This document shows, one piece after another, positions 1-5,980 of a stretch of DNA of 7,122 bases. This DNA is from Planctomycetota bacterium (GTDB taxonomy: Bacteria > Planctomycetota > Planctomycetia > Planctomycetales > Planctomycetaceae). Position 1 is the first letter of the stretch. Each line of letters opens with the position of its first letter. The position numbers and the translations under genes were made by a program. A model generated the notes under the pieces. The model saw only the letters and a program-made list of their open reading frames with translations. It made no database searches and was not told the DNA's origin. The stretch spans positions 1-7,122 of the forward strand of contig JAJRTM010000005.1 in assembly GCA_024278285.1 (NCBI GenBank), read 5' to 3'.

Positions 1-1
1 A

Positions 2-409
2 GCGAAAAAATCTTTCACGATGAAAATGTTTTCATTTATTTCGATGGAAGGTCTCTTCATTGAAAATTCGGAATCCGGCGTCATCATCCTGATGGAATTC
101 AGCGGGTCTCTGGCTGAAAATAAAGAGCTGCAGGATTCATTCAGAGAAGGATTGGGAGAGAGTAGTTCAGGTGATGAACTGAATGTCGAAGAACAGAAAA
201 CCGTAGAAGTGACTATTGATGGAGAGGTGATTAAATTCAAGTTCATTAAAGGGACCGATAAAGAATCGAATCAGGAAGTTCGTCAGGTTCATGGTGTTCT
301 TCCTGGCAAAAAAGGACCGATTTTATTCATCATGAGTCTCAGCGAAGAAGCATGGGACGAAGAACAGGTCTTGGAAATGTTGGAGTCAATTGAAATCCCC
401 AAAGATTGA
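2..409 (+). CDS. Hypothetical protein, 3' end (5' end outside the window)
   Basis: I do not recognise a named family. The frame is open from the first bases of the window, and neither ATG near the left edge (20, 26) has a Shine-Dalgarno sequence. The protein therefore probably begins upstream and 129-136 residues of its C-terminal part are seen. The visible part is soluble and acidic. It has a beta-rich start (MFSFISMEGLFI, then a VIILMEF strand), a Ser/Glu-rich stretch, a central beta hairpin (VEVTIDGEVIKFKF), a strand-turn of the form RQVHGVLPGKKGPILFIM, and a final amphipathic helix ending in LESIEIPKD. This order resembles the small PsbP/DUF1795-like folds that end in an 'ieSI' helix, but that is only a fold-level impression. 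No signal peptide or membrane segment is visible, because the N-terminus is missing. It is separated from the next gene by a repeat-containing spacer. Alternative: a complete 129-residue protein from ATG 20. Confidence 0.6.
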   Translation, partial: AKKSFTMKMFSFISMEGLFIENSESGVIILMEFSGSLAENKELQDSFREGLGESSSGDELNVEEQKTVEVTIDGEVIKFKFIKGTDKESNQEVRQVHGVLPGKKGPILFIMSLSEEAWDEEQVLEMLESIEIPKD

Positions 410-476
410 ATTGACTTTCGGTTTGAGTACACATTGAGGTTTGCGAAATGGATGCGTACTTGCAGAATAAAGAAAC

Positions 477-611
477 GTAGGTCAGGCTCTCGCCTGACGA
501 TGACTACAAGATAAATGCGAGAACGTTTTTTCTGTGATACAAGAGATCAATAATTCTGGAAATCCAATCAAAAACAGTATCACCTATTTTGTCAGGCACA
601 GCCTGACCTAC
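477..611. repeat. REPIN-like inverted pair of GTAG hairpins (type A)
   Basis: The left arm (477-499) reads GTAG followed at once by a hairpin with stem GTCAGGC/GCCTGAC and loop TCTC. The right arm (590-611) is the same unit inverted: stem GTCAGGC/GCCTGAC, loop ACA, ending CCTAC. The stems are identical in both arms while the loops differ in sequence and length (TCTC against TGT when both are read outside-in), so the paired structure is what is conserved. A 5' GTAG directly before an imperfect palindrome is the known signature of REP sequences recognised by RAYT transposases, and two inverted REPs make a REPIN. The roughly 90-base interior is A+T-rich with no ORF. No target duplication is seen at the edges, as expected for this type of element. 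The right arm ends 20 bases before the start codon of the Tsr3-like gene. Assignment to the REP class is inference from architecture. Confidence 0.75.
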
Positions 612-631
612 CGAGTTGCGGTAAACTTTTT

Positions 632-1099
632 ATGAACGATAATTTACCGACCATTATTGTTGTGCATCGTAAGGAGCGTCGTAGTAAATGTACGGTGGAA
701 CCTTTGCGGGGGCGGGAGGGGTTTGAATTTTGTACGTATCCACAAAACAAAATTGAAGTGCCGGGTAGCTATGTGCGGCTTGGGATTGAGGGATCTCTTT
801 TAAGCGAAGCGGATGCTGATTCCGGTCTGCTGGTGTTGGATGGAACTTGGCGGTGGGCGGAAAAGATGGAAGCCGATTACAAGCAGGTTCCCGTTCGCTC
901 GCTGCCGAATTGGAAAACGGCTTATCCGCGGACCTCGAAGTTTTTCGATGAACCATCCGAAGGGCTGGCGACTATTGAAGCGATTTTTGTCGCTTATCAT
1001 CAACTAGGGCGTTCGACAGATAACTTGCTTGATCATTATTATTGGCGAGATAAGTTTCTGGAACTCAACGCAAATTTCCTGTACAACAGGTCTGAATAA
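632..1099 (+). CDS. Tsr3/DTW-superfamily aminocarboxypropyl-transferase-like protein
   Basis: This 155-residue protein resembles Tsr3 (DUF367) and the related DTW-domain proteins. In both groups the known enzymes transfer the 3-amino-3-carboxypropyl group of S-adenosylmethionine to RNA: Tsr3 to a pseudouridine of small-subunit rRNA, and DTW proteins such as TapT to tRNA U47. Visible motifs are [14 protein letters not shown] (residues 66-79, the D-x-[ST]-W signature), [17 protein letters not shown] (89-105, matching the R-LP...A.P substrate/SAM loop), GLATIEAI (111-118, cf. LSxVEA) and [19 protein letters not shown] (132-150, cf. the Tsr3 C-terminal W..xF..LN helix). The C-terminal half favours Tsr3, while the DGTW motif leans to DTW. 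The Cys cluster typical of many DTW proteins is absent (only C20 and C34). No clear ribosome-binding site precedes ATG 632; the REPIN arm occupies the upstream region. It probably heads an operon, with the stress-protein gene 29 bases downstream. The RNA substrate is unknown. Confidence 0.72.
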   Translation: MNDNLPTIIVVHRKERRSKCTVEPLRGREGFEFCTYPQNKIEVPGSYVRLGIEGSLLSEADADSGLLVLDGTWRWAEKMEADYKQVPVRSLPNWKTAYPRTSKFFDEPSEGLATIEAIFVAYHQLGRSTDNLLDHYYWRDKFLELNANFLYNRSE

Positions 1100-1112
1100 C
1101 AAAAGTTAGTTT

Positions 1113-1116
1113 GGAG
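1113..1116 (+). promoter_or_regulatory. Ribosome-binding site that decides the start of the stress-protein gene
   Basis: GGAG followed by AAAG lies 12 bases before ATG 1129. The reading frame stays open upstream to a TTG at 1111, but that TTG would overlap the GGAG and has no binding site of its own, so ATG 1129 is the better start. Confidence 0.6.
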
Positions 1117-1128
1117 AAAGTTCCGATC

Positions 1129-1989
1129 ATGGACACACTAGAGCATATTGACGAATTTGAATCTGTTTTTCGCAGAGCCGAGCGGGAACAGTTTGTTTAT
1201 TCGGACAAAAAGATCGATCATGTTCTGCTGGTGCTGGATGAACAGCATGATCAGACCGAGGCGACCATTGAAGCCCTTAAACAATTTTCAGCCGAGTTGG
1301 CAAATGTCGAGAAATGGGATACGTTACGAGTTGGTCCGAACACGACCGTCCAGAAGTTGGAAGAAGATGTAAAAGGTTCGCCGGCTGACCTGCTTATCAC
1401 CTGGAGGCATTTGCACGAAGAAGCGATTGTGCCGAGATGTTCGCTGGGCATTTATGTTGATATGCTGACTCAGGCAACGGATTTTCCGATTCTACTTCTG
1501 CCCGGTTCGGTTGCTTCTCCCGCTACCATTCAAGGCCGGAAATGTAATACGGTTCTAGCGGCGACAGATCACTTGGCGGGAGACCATCGGCTGATTAATA
1601 ATGCAGCCGCGATCACAAATCCAAACGGCAAACTGGTGCTTTGCCATGTGGAAGACGATCAGGTTATGGAGCGGTATTTACAAGCGATTGAACGAATTCC
1701 TGAATTGAATTCCGAACTGGTACGATCCCGGTTGCAGGAGCAACTCAACAGAGACGTCGTTCGTTACCTGCAGGCTGCACAACAAAGCATGAAGGAAGCC
1801 GGGGTGCCAATTCAAATTGAAACCGAACTGACCACCGGACATCGTCTTGCCACGTACAAAAAACTGATCGTCTCCCACAAGGCAGATTTGCTGGTGATGA
1901 ACACCAAAGACGACGACCAACTCGCAATGCACGGCTTGGCGTATGCGATGAGTGTTGAGTTTGTTGAGATTCCGCAATTGCTGTTATGA
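1129..1989 (+). CDS. Universal stress protein-like, two Usp-type halves
   Basis: From ATG 1129 the protein has 286 residues, about twice a single UspA domain. The first half (about 28-125) has the Usp opening strand HVLLVLDEQH, an ADLLITWRH strand-loop, and a closing FPILLLPG strand. The second half (about 138-286) opens with NTVLAATDHLAGDHRLINNAAAI (the Usp 'TD...S..A...A' pattern) and KLVLCHVEDD. It continues with a long helix (PELNSELVRSRLQEQLNRDVV), and ends with SHKADLLVMNTKDD and a final hydrophobic strand. The ATP loop G-x2-G-x9-G-[ST], which should follow the DLLVMNT strand, is absent (DDDQLAMHGLAYAMSVEF is there instead). It is therefore predicted not to bind ATP in the classical way, like UspA itself. 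It is likely cytoplasmic. It sits between the Tsr3-like and YcxB-like genes, and its stop overlaps a possible ATG of the next gene (ATGA at 1986), so co-transcription is likely. The specific role is unknown. Confidence 0.78.
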   Translation: MDTLEHIDEFESVFRRAEREQFVYSDKKIDHVLLVLDEQHDQTEATIEALKQFSAELANVEKWDTLRVGPNTTVQKLEEDVKGSPADLLITWRHLHEEAIVPRCSLGIYVDMLTQATDFPILLLPGSVASPATIQGRKCNTVLAATDHLAGDHRLINNAAAITNPNGKLVLCHVEDDQVMERYLQAIERIPELNSELVRSRLQEQLNRDVVRYLQAAQQSMKEAGVPIQIETELTTGHRLATYKKLIVSHKADLLVMNTKDDDQLAMHGLAYAMSVEFVEIPQLLL

Positions 1990-2045
1990 AATTTGGAATT
2001 TCGGCGCCGAATAAAGCTGAGGTTCAGCTTGGCATGCGTAACAGC

Positions 2046-2050
2046 GGGAG
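2046..2050 (+). promoter_or_regulatory. Ribosome-binding site favouring the inner start of the YcxB-like gene
   Basis: GGGAG lies 7 bases before ATG 2058. The outer in-frame ATG (1986) has no such site and could only be reached by translational coupling from the upstream stop codon. Confidence 0.55.
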
Positions 2051-2057
2051 TGATGCG

Positions 2058-2579
2058 ATGGAAGTAAATGTAAAAATTGACGTGAACGATGTGATTGCAG
2101 CAGACGAGCACCTGATACGTAATTTGCCAGCACTTCGTCGACGTGTGCAATTCTGTAGGTTTAGCATTCCATTTGCACTTGCCATGTTCGGGATAGTCAT
2201 GTCTAAGACTAGAGGATTACGTCTGGAAGGAAATTTTTTAATTGGCTTTGCAGTCATATTATTATTTTTTGCTCCGGCTCTTATGAGGTGGGGCAGGCAT
2301 AGACAAATTCGAAGCATGTTTCGTTATGGTAGTAACCGTGCCCTTTTTGGTGAGCAGAAAATCATCATCAATAAAACTGAAATTGCTCGATACAATCAAT
2401 ATGGTCATTCGGCTTATTACTGGCCTGCTGTGGAACGCATTGAGGTGGGAAGTAAGCATGCCTTTATTTTTGTTTCGGCTGTACAGGCAATCGTTATCCC
2501 CAAGCGAGATTTTTCCAGTGAGCATGAATTTGATTTGTTTGTTGAAAATGCCCGGATGTATCATCGGGAAGCCGGTTAA
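2058..2579 (+). CDS. YcxB-like two-helix membrane protein
   Basis: The 173-residue form starting at 2058 is chosen for its ribosome-binding site. Its first residues (VNVKIDVNDVIAADEHLIRNLPALRRRVQ) also match the usual opening of YcxB-like proteins: a short strand, an amphipathic helix, and basic residues before the membrane. Two hydrophobic segments follow, at about 33-49 and 58-76, joined by a short loop and closed by RWGRHRQIR, which suggests a hairpin with both ends in the cytoplasm. The C-terminal domain (about 95-170) has the family pattern: an IIINKTEIA strand, YYWPAVERIEV (the conserved W with a following I.V strand), FIFVSAVQAIVIPKRDF (strand, then P.R.F) and a closing helix EFDLFVENARMYH. 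Proteins of this family have no established function. The 4-base overlap of ATG 1986 with the upstream stop implies an operon. If ATG 1986 is used, 24 residues are added that do not fit the family. Confidence 0.72.
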   Translation: MEVNVKIDVNDVIAADEHLIRNLPALRRRVQFCRFSIPFALAMFGIVMSKTRGLRLEGNFLIGFAVILLFFAPALMRWGRHRQIRSMFRYGSNRALFGEQKIIINKTEIARYNQYGHSAYYWPAVERIEVGSKHAFIFVSAVQAIVIPKRDFSSEHEFDLFVENARMYHREAG

Positions 2580-2582
2580 CAG

Positions 2583-2707
2583 GCGTGCCGAGTGATGCTT
2601 TGACGGAAAAGTCATATTGGGGGTAGCTACACTCGCCAGAGTGTGGCAATTCCGCATCTGTATTTTGTAGGATGGCGTGCTTGCACCCATCTTCGCGTGC
2701 CGAGTGA
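2583..2707 (+). repeat. 13-bp direct repeats 112 bp apart
   Basis: GCGTGCCGAGTGA occurs at 2583-2595 and again at 2695-2707. The match continues for one mismatch and one more G. The first copy follows the YcxB stop codon directly; the second lies just inside the left arm of the hairpin pair at 2667-2804. It may be a trace of duplication during insertion of the palindromic units, or part of an older repeat. Confidence 0.5.
2623..2647 (+). repeat. Single REP-like hairpin headed by GTAG (type B)
   Basis: GTAG at 2623-2626 runs straight into a 9-pair stem, GCTACACTC/GAGTGTGGC (2626-2634 and 2639-2647), with one T-G wobble and a GCCA loop. It has the GTAG-plus-imperfect-palindrome design of the paired elements but a different stem, and no inverted partner is present in the window. 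It lies 43 bases after the stop of the YcxB-like gene. No T-run follows, so it is not a standard intrinsic terminator. Confidence 0.55.
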
Positions 2708-2804
2708 CGTTCAATAACAGGAGAGAATTGGATTGCTTATGATTCGGCGTTAAATTCACAAAAAATAGAGACCGTATTTGATGGGTGCAAGCACGCCATC
2801 CTAC
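2667..2804. repeat. REPIN-like perfect 25-bp inverted pair of GTAG hairpins (type C)
   Basis: The arms at 2667-2691 and 2780-2804 are exact reverse complements over 25 bases. The match stops sharply at both ends. Each arm is GTAG followed by an imperfect palindrome, GATGG-C-GTGC, loop TT, GCACCCATC, where the single C is bulged; a bulged stem after GTAG is typical of REPs. The 88-base interior has no gene. The right arm ends 19 bases before the holB start codon. A GTG inside this arm (2785) opens the holB frame artificially early, and short ORFs crossing either arm share a spurious GASTPSY peptide. No flanking target duplication was found. Confidence 0.78.
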
Positions 2805-2823
2805 TTTTTATCAGGCAAAATTA

Positions 2824-3837
2824 ATGAGTTGGCAGCGAGTATTTGGACATCAACGACAACAGGAAATGTTTGCGAATGCGGTACGTCGCGAGCGGTTGGG
2901 GCATGCGTATTTGTTTGCGGGGCCGCAGGGAGTTGGCAAGAAACTTTTTGCGTTGGAGTTAGCTCAGACGCTACTTTGTGAGCAATCAGATTCAACTCAA
3001 TTTGAAGCATGTGGCGATTGTTCCGGATGCAGGCAGGTGCTTTCAAGTACACATCCCGATTTGATGCAGGTTTCACTTCCGGAAGGGAAAACGGAATTGC
3101 CGATTGATCTGTTTGTTGGCGCTGCGGATAAACGAGGACGGGAAGGCTTGTGTCATGAATTGTCTCTTTCGCCCATGCACGGCGGGCATCGAATTGCCAT
3201 TATTGATGACGCCGAGAAAATGAACATCGCCAGTGGAAACTCGCTACTAAAAACACTCGAAGAACCGGGGCCGGGGGCGGTGCTTATTCTGCTTGCGATT
3301 GATCCCGATCAAGTGATTCAGACGATCCGCTCGCGTTGCCAATCTGTTTTCTTTGGAACACTCGAACCGGCAGATATAACGGGCATCTTGCATCAACAAG
3401 GCATCGCAGCAAACGAGGCCTTGATTGAACAAGCCGTTCAACGATCAGGCGGCTCGGTCGGGAAAGCAATTCGCTGGCTTCAGCAATCTGAAGAGCAGGG
3501 TAATATCGATACAGATGTGTTGGCGAAAATATTCTGTCGCGGTCGGTTTCGTGCTGAAGAACTGGCGAGAGTCGGAGAAGCGATTCTCGGGCAATATAAA
3601 AGTGACCCCGGCTCGCAGCGGGAAGCAGCGAAAAGCATCGTCGAAAATTGTTTAAGCTGGCTGCATCAGGCGATTACAAAATCAGAGGTTAATGTCATTC
3701 AGCAGGATGCCTGGGCCGATGCGATGGAGCAATGCTTCGAGGCGATTCTGCAAATTGACCGCCGAGCTACCGTGACAACTGTTCTCGACGCATTCTACCA
3801 CGATTTGGAAATCAACCTCCGTCCGACTTGGAACTGA
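2824..3837 (+). CDS. holB: DNA polymerase III subunit delta' (clamp-loader ATPase-like subunit)
   Basis: This is the delta' subunit of the clamp-loader complex (with tau/gamma and delta) that opens and loads the sliding clamp on primed DNA in the cytoplasm. It has 337 residues, normal for the family. Visible in order: the FGHQRQQEMFANAVRRERLGHAYLF lead-in typical of the AAA+ fold (7-31); a Walker-A-like GPQGVGKK (33-40); a zinc-binding set C52, C63, C66, C69 (CGDCSGC); a Walker-B-like IAIIDDAEKM (124-133); GNSLLKTLEEPG (138-149); and the Arg-finger motif IRSRC (168-172). A lid and a helical C-terminal domain follow. ATG 2824 is preferred because SWQRVFGH is the normal family start and a weak AGG lies 8 bases upstream; the earlier GTG 2785 falls inside a repeat arm. 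ricT lies 122 bases downstream, the same neighbour order as in Bacillus. Unlike many delta' subunits it keeps an intact P-loop, so nucleotide binding cannot be excluded. Confidence 0.93.
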   Translation: MSWQRVFGHQRQQEMFANAVRRERLGHAYLFAGPQGVGKKLFALELAQTLLCEQSDSTQFEACGDCSGCRQVLSSTHPDLMQVSLPEGKTELPIDLFVGAADKRGREGLCHELSLSPMHGGHRIAIIDDAEKMNIASGNSLLKTLEEPGPGAVLILLAIDPDQVIQTIRSRCQSVFFGTLEPADITGILHQQGIAANEALIEQAVQRSGGSVGKAIRWLQQSEEQGNIDTDVLAKIFCRGRFRAEELARVGEAILGQYKSDPGSQREAAKSIVENCLSWLHQAITKSEVNVIQQDAWADAMEQCFEAILQIDRRATVTTVLDAFYHDLEINLRPTWN

Positions 3838-3959
3838 ATCGCGTCTGCGTCATAATATCGGTGCTTCGTATCGTTCGTATACGGGGTACGATAAAAATAT
3901 CCTCTGGTTATAAAAGGTCTGCCCGGCAGACCTGATCTCATATTGAATGTAAGTAGCAA
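3838..3959. other. holB-ricT spacer with small repeats
   Basis: Apart from the palindrome at 3915-3933, this spacer holds a 7-base tandem TTCGTAT (3865-3871 and 3874-3880). It also holds a nested short inverted repeat, TATCGT/ACGATA (3869-3874 and 3888-3893), around the palindrome CGTATACG (3876-3883). No T-run follows, so it is not an intrinsic terminator. It could be an operator or chance structure. No convincing ribosome-binding site precedes ricT. Confidence 0.35.
3915..3933. repeat. 9-bp-arm palindrome (type D hairpin)
   Basis: AGGTCTGCC and GGCAGACCT are perfect inverted arms around a single C. Because the loop is one base, the fold as RNA would open at least one more pair. No GTAG precedes it on either strand. 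On the plus strand no T-run follows. Read on the minus strand it is followed by TTTTAT, a poor terminator with no minus-strand gene to end. It resembles the GGTCAGGC-type stems elsewhere in the window and is probably a decayed or single copy of a genome repeat. Confidence 0.5.
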
Positions 3960-4907
3960 ATGGCTGAACAAACAGTTGAGCAGTACATTGTAAGATACGG
4001 CTCTTCACGGCTTCTGGGTCTGTTTACCTGGAAGCCACGGGGAGCGGTGCATCGTGGTGACGATGTTATCATTCGTTCCAAGCGGGGAATTGAATGGGGG
4101 GAAATTCTTTGTGTTGCCACCGAACGCGCCATTGGATTTCTGGAATCATCGGAAGTCGAAGGCAGAATTCAGCGTTTCCCGAATGCAGAAGATTACGCAA
4201 CGAAAGACGAGTGCCTGGCGAAAGAGGAAAACGAATTTGAGGTTACAGGTCGCTTGATTGCAGAAAGCAAAATGCCGATGCAGCTTGTTGATGTCGAGCA
4301 TCTGTTCGGCAGCGAATTGCTTGTTGTTTATTTCCTGGCTGAAAACCGTGTCGATTTTCGTGAACTGGTGAAGCTGCTTAAAGTGGAACTCAAAATTCGC
4401 ATTGTCATGAGACATATCGGTGTCCGCGACGAAGCGATGCTGCTTGCTGATTATGGCGACTGCGGAAAGCCGGTTTGCTGTAATACCCACCTGGGCGAAA
4501 AACCGCCCGTTTCAATGAAAATGGCGAAGGTCCAAAAGGCATCGCTGGACCCCAATAAAATTTCAGGTCGATGTGGTCGCCTTAAATGTTGCCTGCGGTA
4601 CGAGTACGATACCTATCAGGAATTCAAACGCGAGCTCCCCAAAATTGGTGCGGAAGTTGTTACGCGGGAAGGGCAAGGGAAAGTTATTTCACACGAGATT
4701 ATTTCCAAGCAAGTCGTTGTCGTTTACGAAGATCGCCGTCGGATCGTGACACCGTTACAGGATATTGTCTCGGTCATCAAAAAGAAGCCGACACCCAAAA
4801 AAACACCAGCGGATTCCTCATCACAGCAACCAGACACTACTGATTCTGAATCGAACGCAGGAGATAGTTCAAGCATACCTCCTGAAAATAGCGAATCAAC
4901 GGAATAA
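3960..4907 (+). CDS. ricT: PSP1-domain protein, RicT/YaaT family
   Basis: The 315-residue protein has a complete PSP1 domain (about 55-150) and the RicT cysteine signature. The signature is GVRDEAMLLADYGDCGKPVCC (C168, C173, C174), then LGEKPPVSMKMAKVQKASLDPNKISGRCGRLKCCLRYE (C205, C210, C211). In Bacillus subtilis, RicT (YaaT) with RicA and RicF forms an Fe-S-cluster-bearing complex that helps RNase Y mature mRNAs and affects the sporulation phosphorelay and biofilm formation. Genes for RicA and RicF are not in this window, so that role here is inference. A compact beta domain follows (VVTREGQGKVISHEIISKQVVVVYEDRRRIVTPLQDI, 233-269). The last 40 residues (275-315) are a disordered tail: basic (KKKPTPKKT), then rich in Ser, Thr, Asp and Pro. 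ATG 3960 is the first start and begins the family's normal sequence, though no clear ribosome-binding site is seen. holB is directly upstream, as in Bacillus. Confidence 0.92.
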   Translation: MAEQTVEQYIVRYGSSRLLGLFTWKPRGAVHRGDDVIIRSKRGIEWGEILCVATERAIGFLESSEVEGRIQRFPNAEDYATKDECLAKEENEFEVTGRLIAESKMPMQLVDVEHLFGSELLVVYFLAENRVDFRELVKLLKVELKIRIVMRHIGVRDEAMLLADYGDCGKPVCCNTHLGEKPPVSMKMAKVQKASLDPNKISGRCGRLKCCLRYEYDTYQEFKRELPKIGAEVVTREGQGKVISHEIISKQVVVVYEDRRRIVTPLQDIVSVIKKKPTPKKTPADSSSQQPDTTDSESNAGDSSSIPPENSESTE

Positions 4908-5006
4908 TCAGTTGATTTATTTGTTAGAAACAAACAAGTATTAGAACAGTAGATTAGACAGCAGAAATTAAAAATTCAAAAGTAAATACAGAATACGATC
5001 AAGACG

Positions 5007-5906
5007 ATGAATACACCATGCACCCCCTGTTCTAAAATGCGTTCTTTTCTTATTGCAGTTCTTGTCAAGAAAGGGATGTATGGATTCGAAGCAGAGCTTG
5101 CAGCGGATCGCTTAATCGATGCGGACCGCCTGCAGAAATATTCGGAAGGGTGCGCCAGTCTGCCCAGCCATGTTGAATCGTTCGATATCGGCGATGTGGA
5201 TCCAAGGGCGATCTCGATTCAAAAAACTGAAACGCCGGCGATCAGCTTCTTTGATGCCAACGAAGGAATGGGGCATGTTGCTGCGACCAAAGGAATGGAG
5301 CAGGCAACGGAAAAAGCAAAAGAACTGGGAGTTGCCATTGTTGTGATATCAAATTCTCAACGATTGGGGTCGCCTTTAGTTTACGCTCGCCTGGCAGCAC
5401 TGCAGGGGATGGTCGGTCTCTGTGTGACAAGTACCGCGAGTGAATCGCATGTGGAAGCCTTTGGAAGCGAACAACCACTTTTTGGGCGTCAACCGTTTGC
5501 TTATGCGTTACCCTACCAGGGAAATACCGTTGGTTTTGAGTTTTCATTTGAAGCGAATCATGGAAATGAAATCGTCATTCCACACGAACTTTCCGGCCCA
5601 TTTGGTCTGCTGCATGCCGTGTTGACCTGCGGCTTGACTGGACAGAAAATGCCTTCTGAGAAAACACGGGGGCCTGCCTTAGAACGCAGCGAACATTTTT
5701 TGATGGCTATCAACCCTGCTTGTTTTGCAGGTTCAGAAATGTTGGGAAAAAAACTGACTGATTTAGGAGCACATATCGAAAATCATGGAAAAGCTCTGGA
5801 ATGCCACCAAGGCGATTCTCAAAATCAAGTTCAGTTTGAACCTCAAACCCTCGAAATTCTTAAGCAACTCGCTGCTAAAGAAAAAATCGAGTGGCCTTTC
5901 AATTAG
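5007..5906 (+). CDS. Divergent Ldh_2-family (malate/L-lactate dehydrogenase-like) protein, probably not a classical dehydrogenase
   Basis: Family proteins (malate/L-lactate/ureidoglycolate dehydrogenases, YiaK) are NAD(P)-dependent reductases of about 330-350 residues. This one has 299. The fold can be followed throughout. There is an N-terminal helix pair with ELAADRLIDADR (30-41), then ETPAISFFDANEGMGHVAATKGMEQATEKAKELGVAIVVISNS (75-117). Next come LAALQGMVGLCVTST (129-143), PLFGRQPFAYALP (157-169, cf. GTNPIAFA.P), GPFGLLHAVLTCGLTG (197-212, cf. KGYGLAL.VE.L...L.G) and HFLMAINPACF (230-240). Key residues are changed. The D-SHG..R active-site motif reads YSEGCAS (45-51), with Glu replacing the conserved His and Ser replacing the Arg; NSNHFG reads NSQRLG (116-121). 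The Lys of KGYG is also gone. It is therefore likely inactive as a classical dehydrogenase or has a new role. The N-terminus MNTPCTPCSKM carries two Cys. ATG 5007 is the first start, and its ribosome-binding site is weak. It lies 99 bases after ricT. Confidence 0.75.
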   Translation: MNTPCTPCSKMRSFLIAVLVKKGMYGFEAELAADRLIDADRLQKYSEGCASLPSHVESFDIGDVDPRAISIQKTETPAISFFDANEGMGHVAATKGMEQATEKAKELGVAIVVISNSQRLGSPLVYARLAALQGMVGLCVTSTASESHVEAFGSEQPLFGRQPFAYALPYQGNTVGFEFSFEANHGNEIVIPHELSGPFGLLHAVLTCGLTGQKMPSEKTRGPALERSEHFLMAINPACFAGSEMLGKKLTDLGAHIENHGKALECHQGDSQNQVQFEPQTLEILKQLAAKEKIEWPFN

Positions 5907-5980
5907 CATTGCCAAAACAATAACGGTCCGTTTTACGGGAAACGATCCTGAACCGAATCAGCGTCACAAAATTCAAACCG

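Noticed and set aside
477..611. CRISPR repeats or a toxin-antitoxin operator
   Set aside because: The units are inverted, only two, and without regular spacers; no toxin or antitoxin gene lies next to them.
654..956. 100-codon minus-strand open frame inside the Tsr3-like gene
   Set aside because: It is antisense to a recognisable family protein and has no independent support.
1111..1128. TTG 1111 as start of the Usp-like gene
   Set aside because: It overlaps the GGAG that serves ATG 1129 and has no binding site of its own.
2262..2759. 165-codon minus-strand open frame over the YcxB-like gene and spacer
   Set aside because: It is antisense to a gene with clear family features, crosses the hairpin repeats, and has low-complexity, family-free sequence.
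3915..3933. Intrinsic terminator for holB
   Set aside because: The palindrome is followed by TGATCTC rather than a T-run on the plus strand, and a one-base loop is unsuitable.
4146..4490. 114-codon minus-strand open frame inside ricT
   Set aside because: It is the antisense shadow of a strongly conserved gene, with no ribosome-binding site or recognisable domain.
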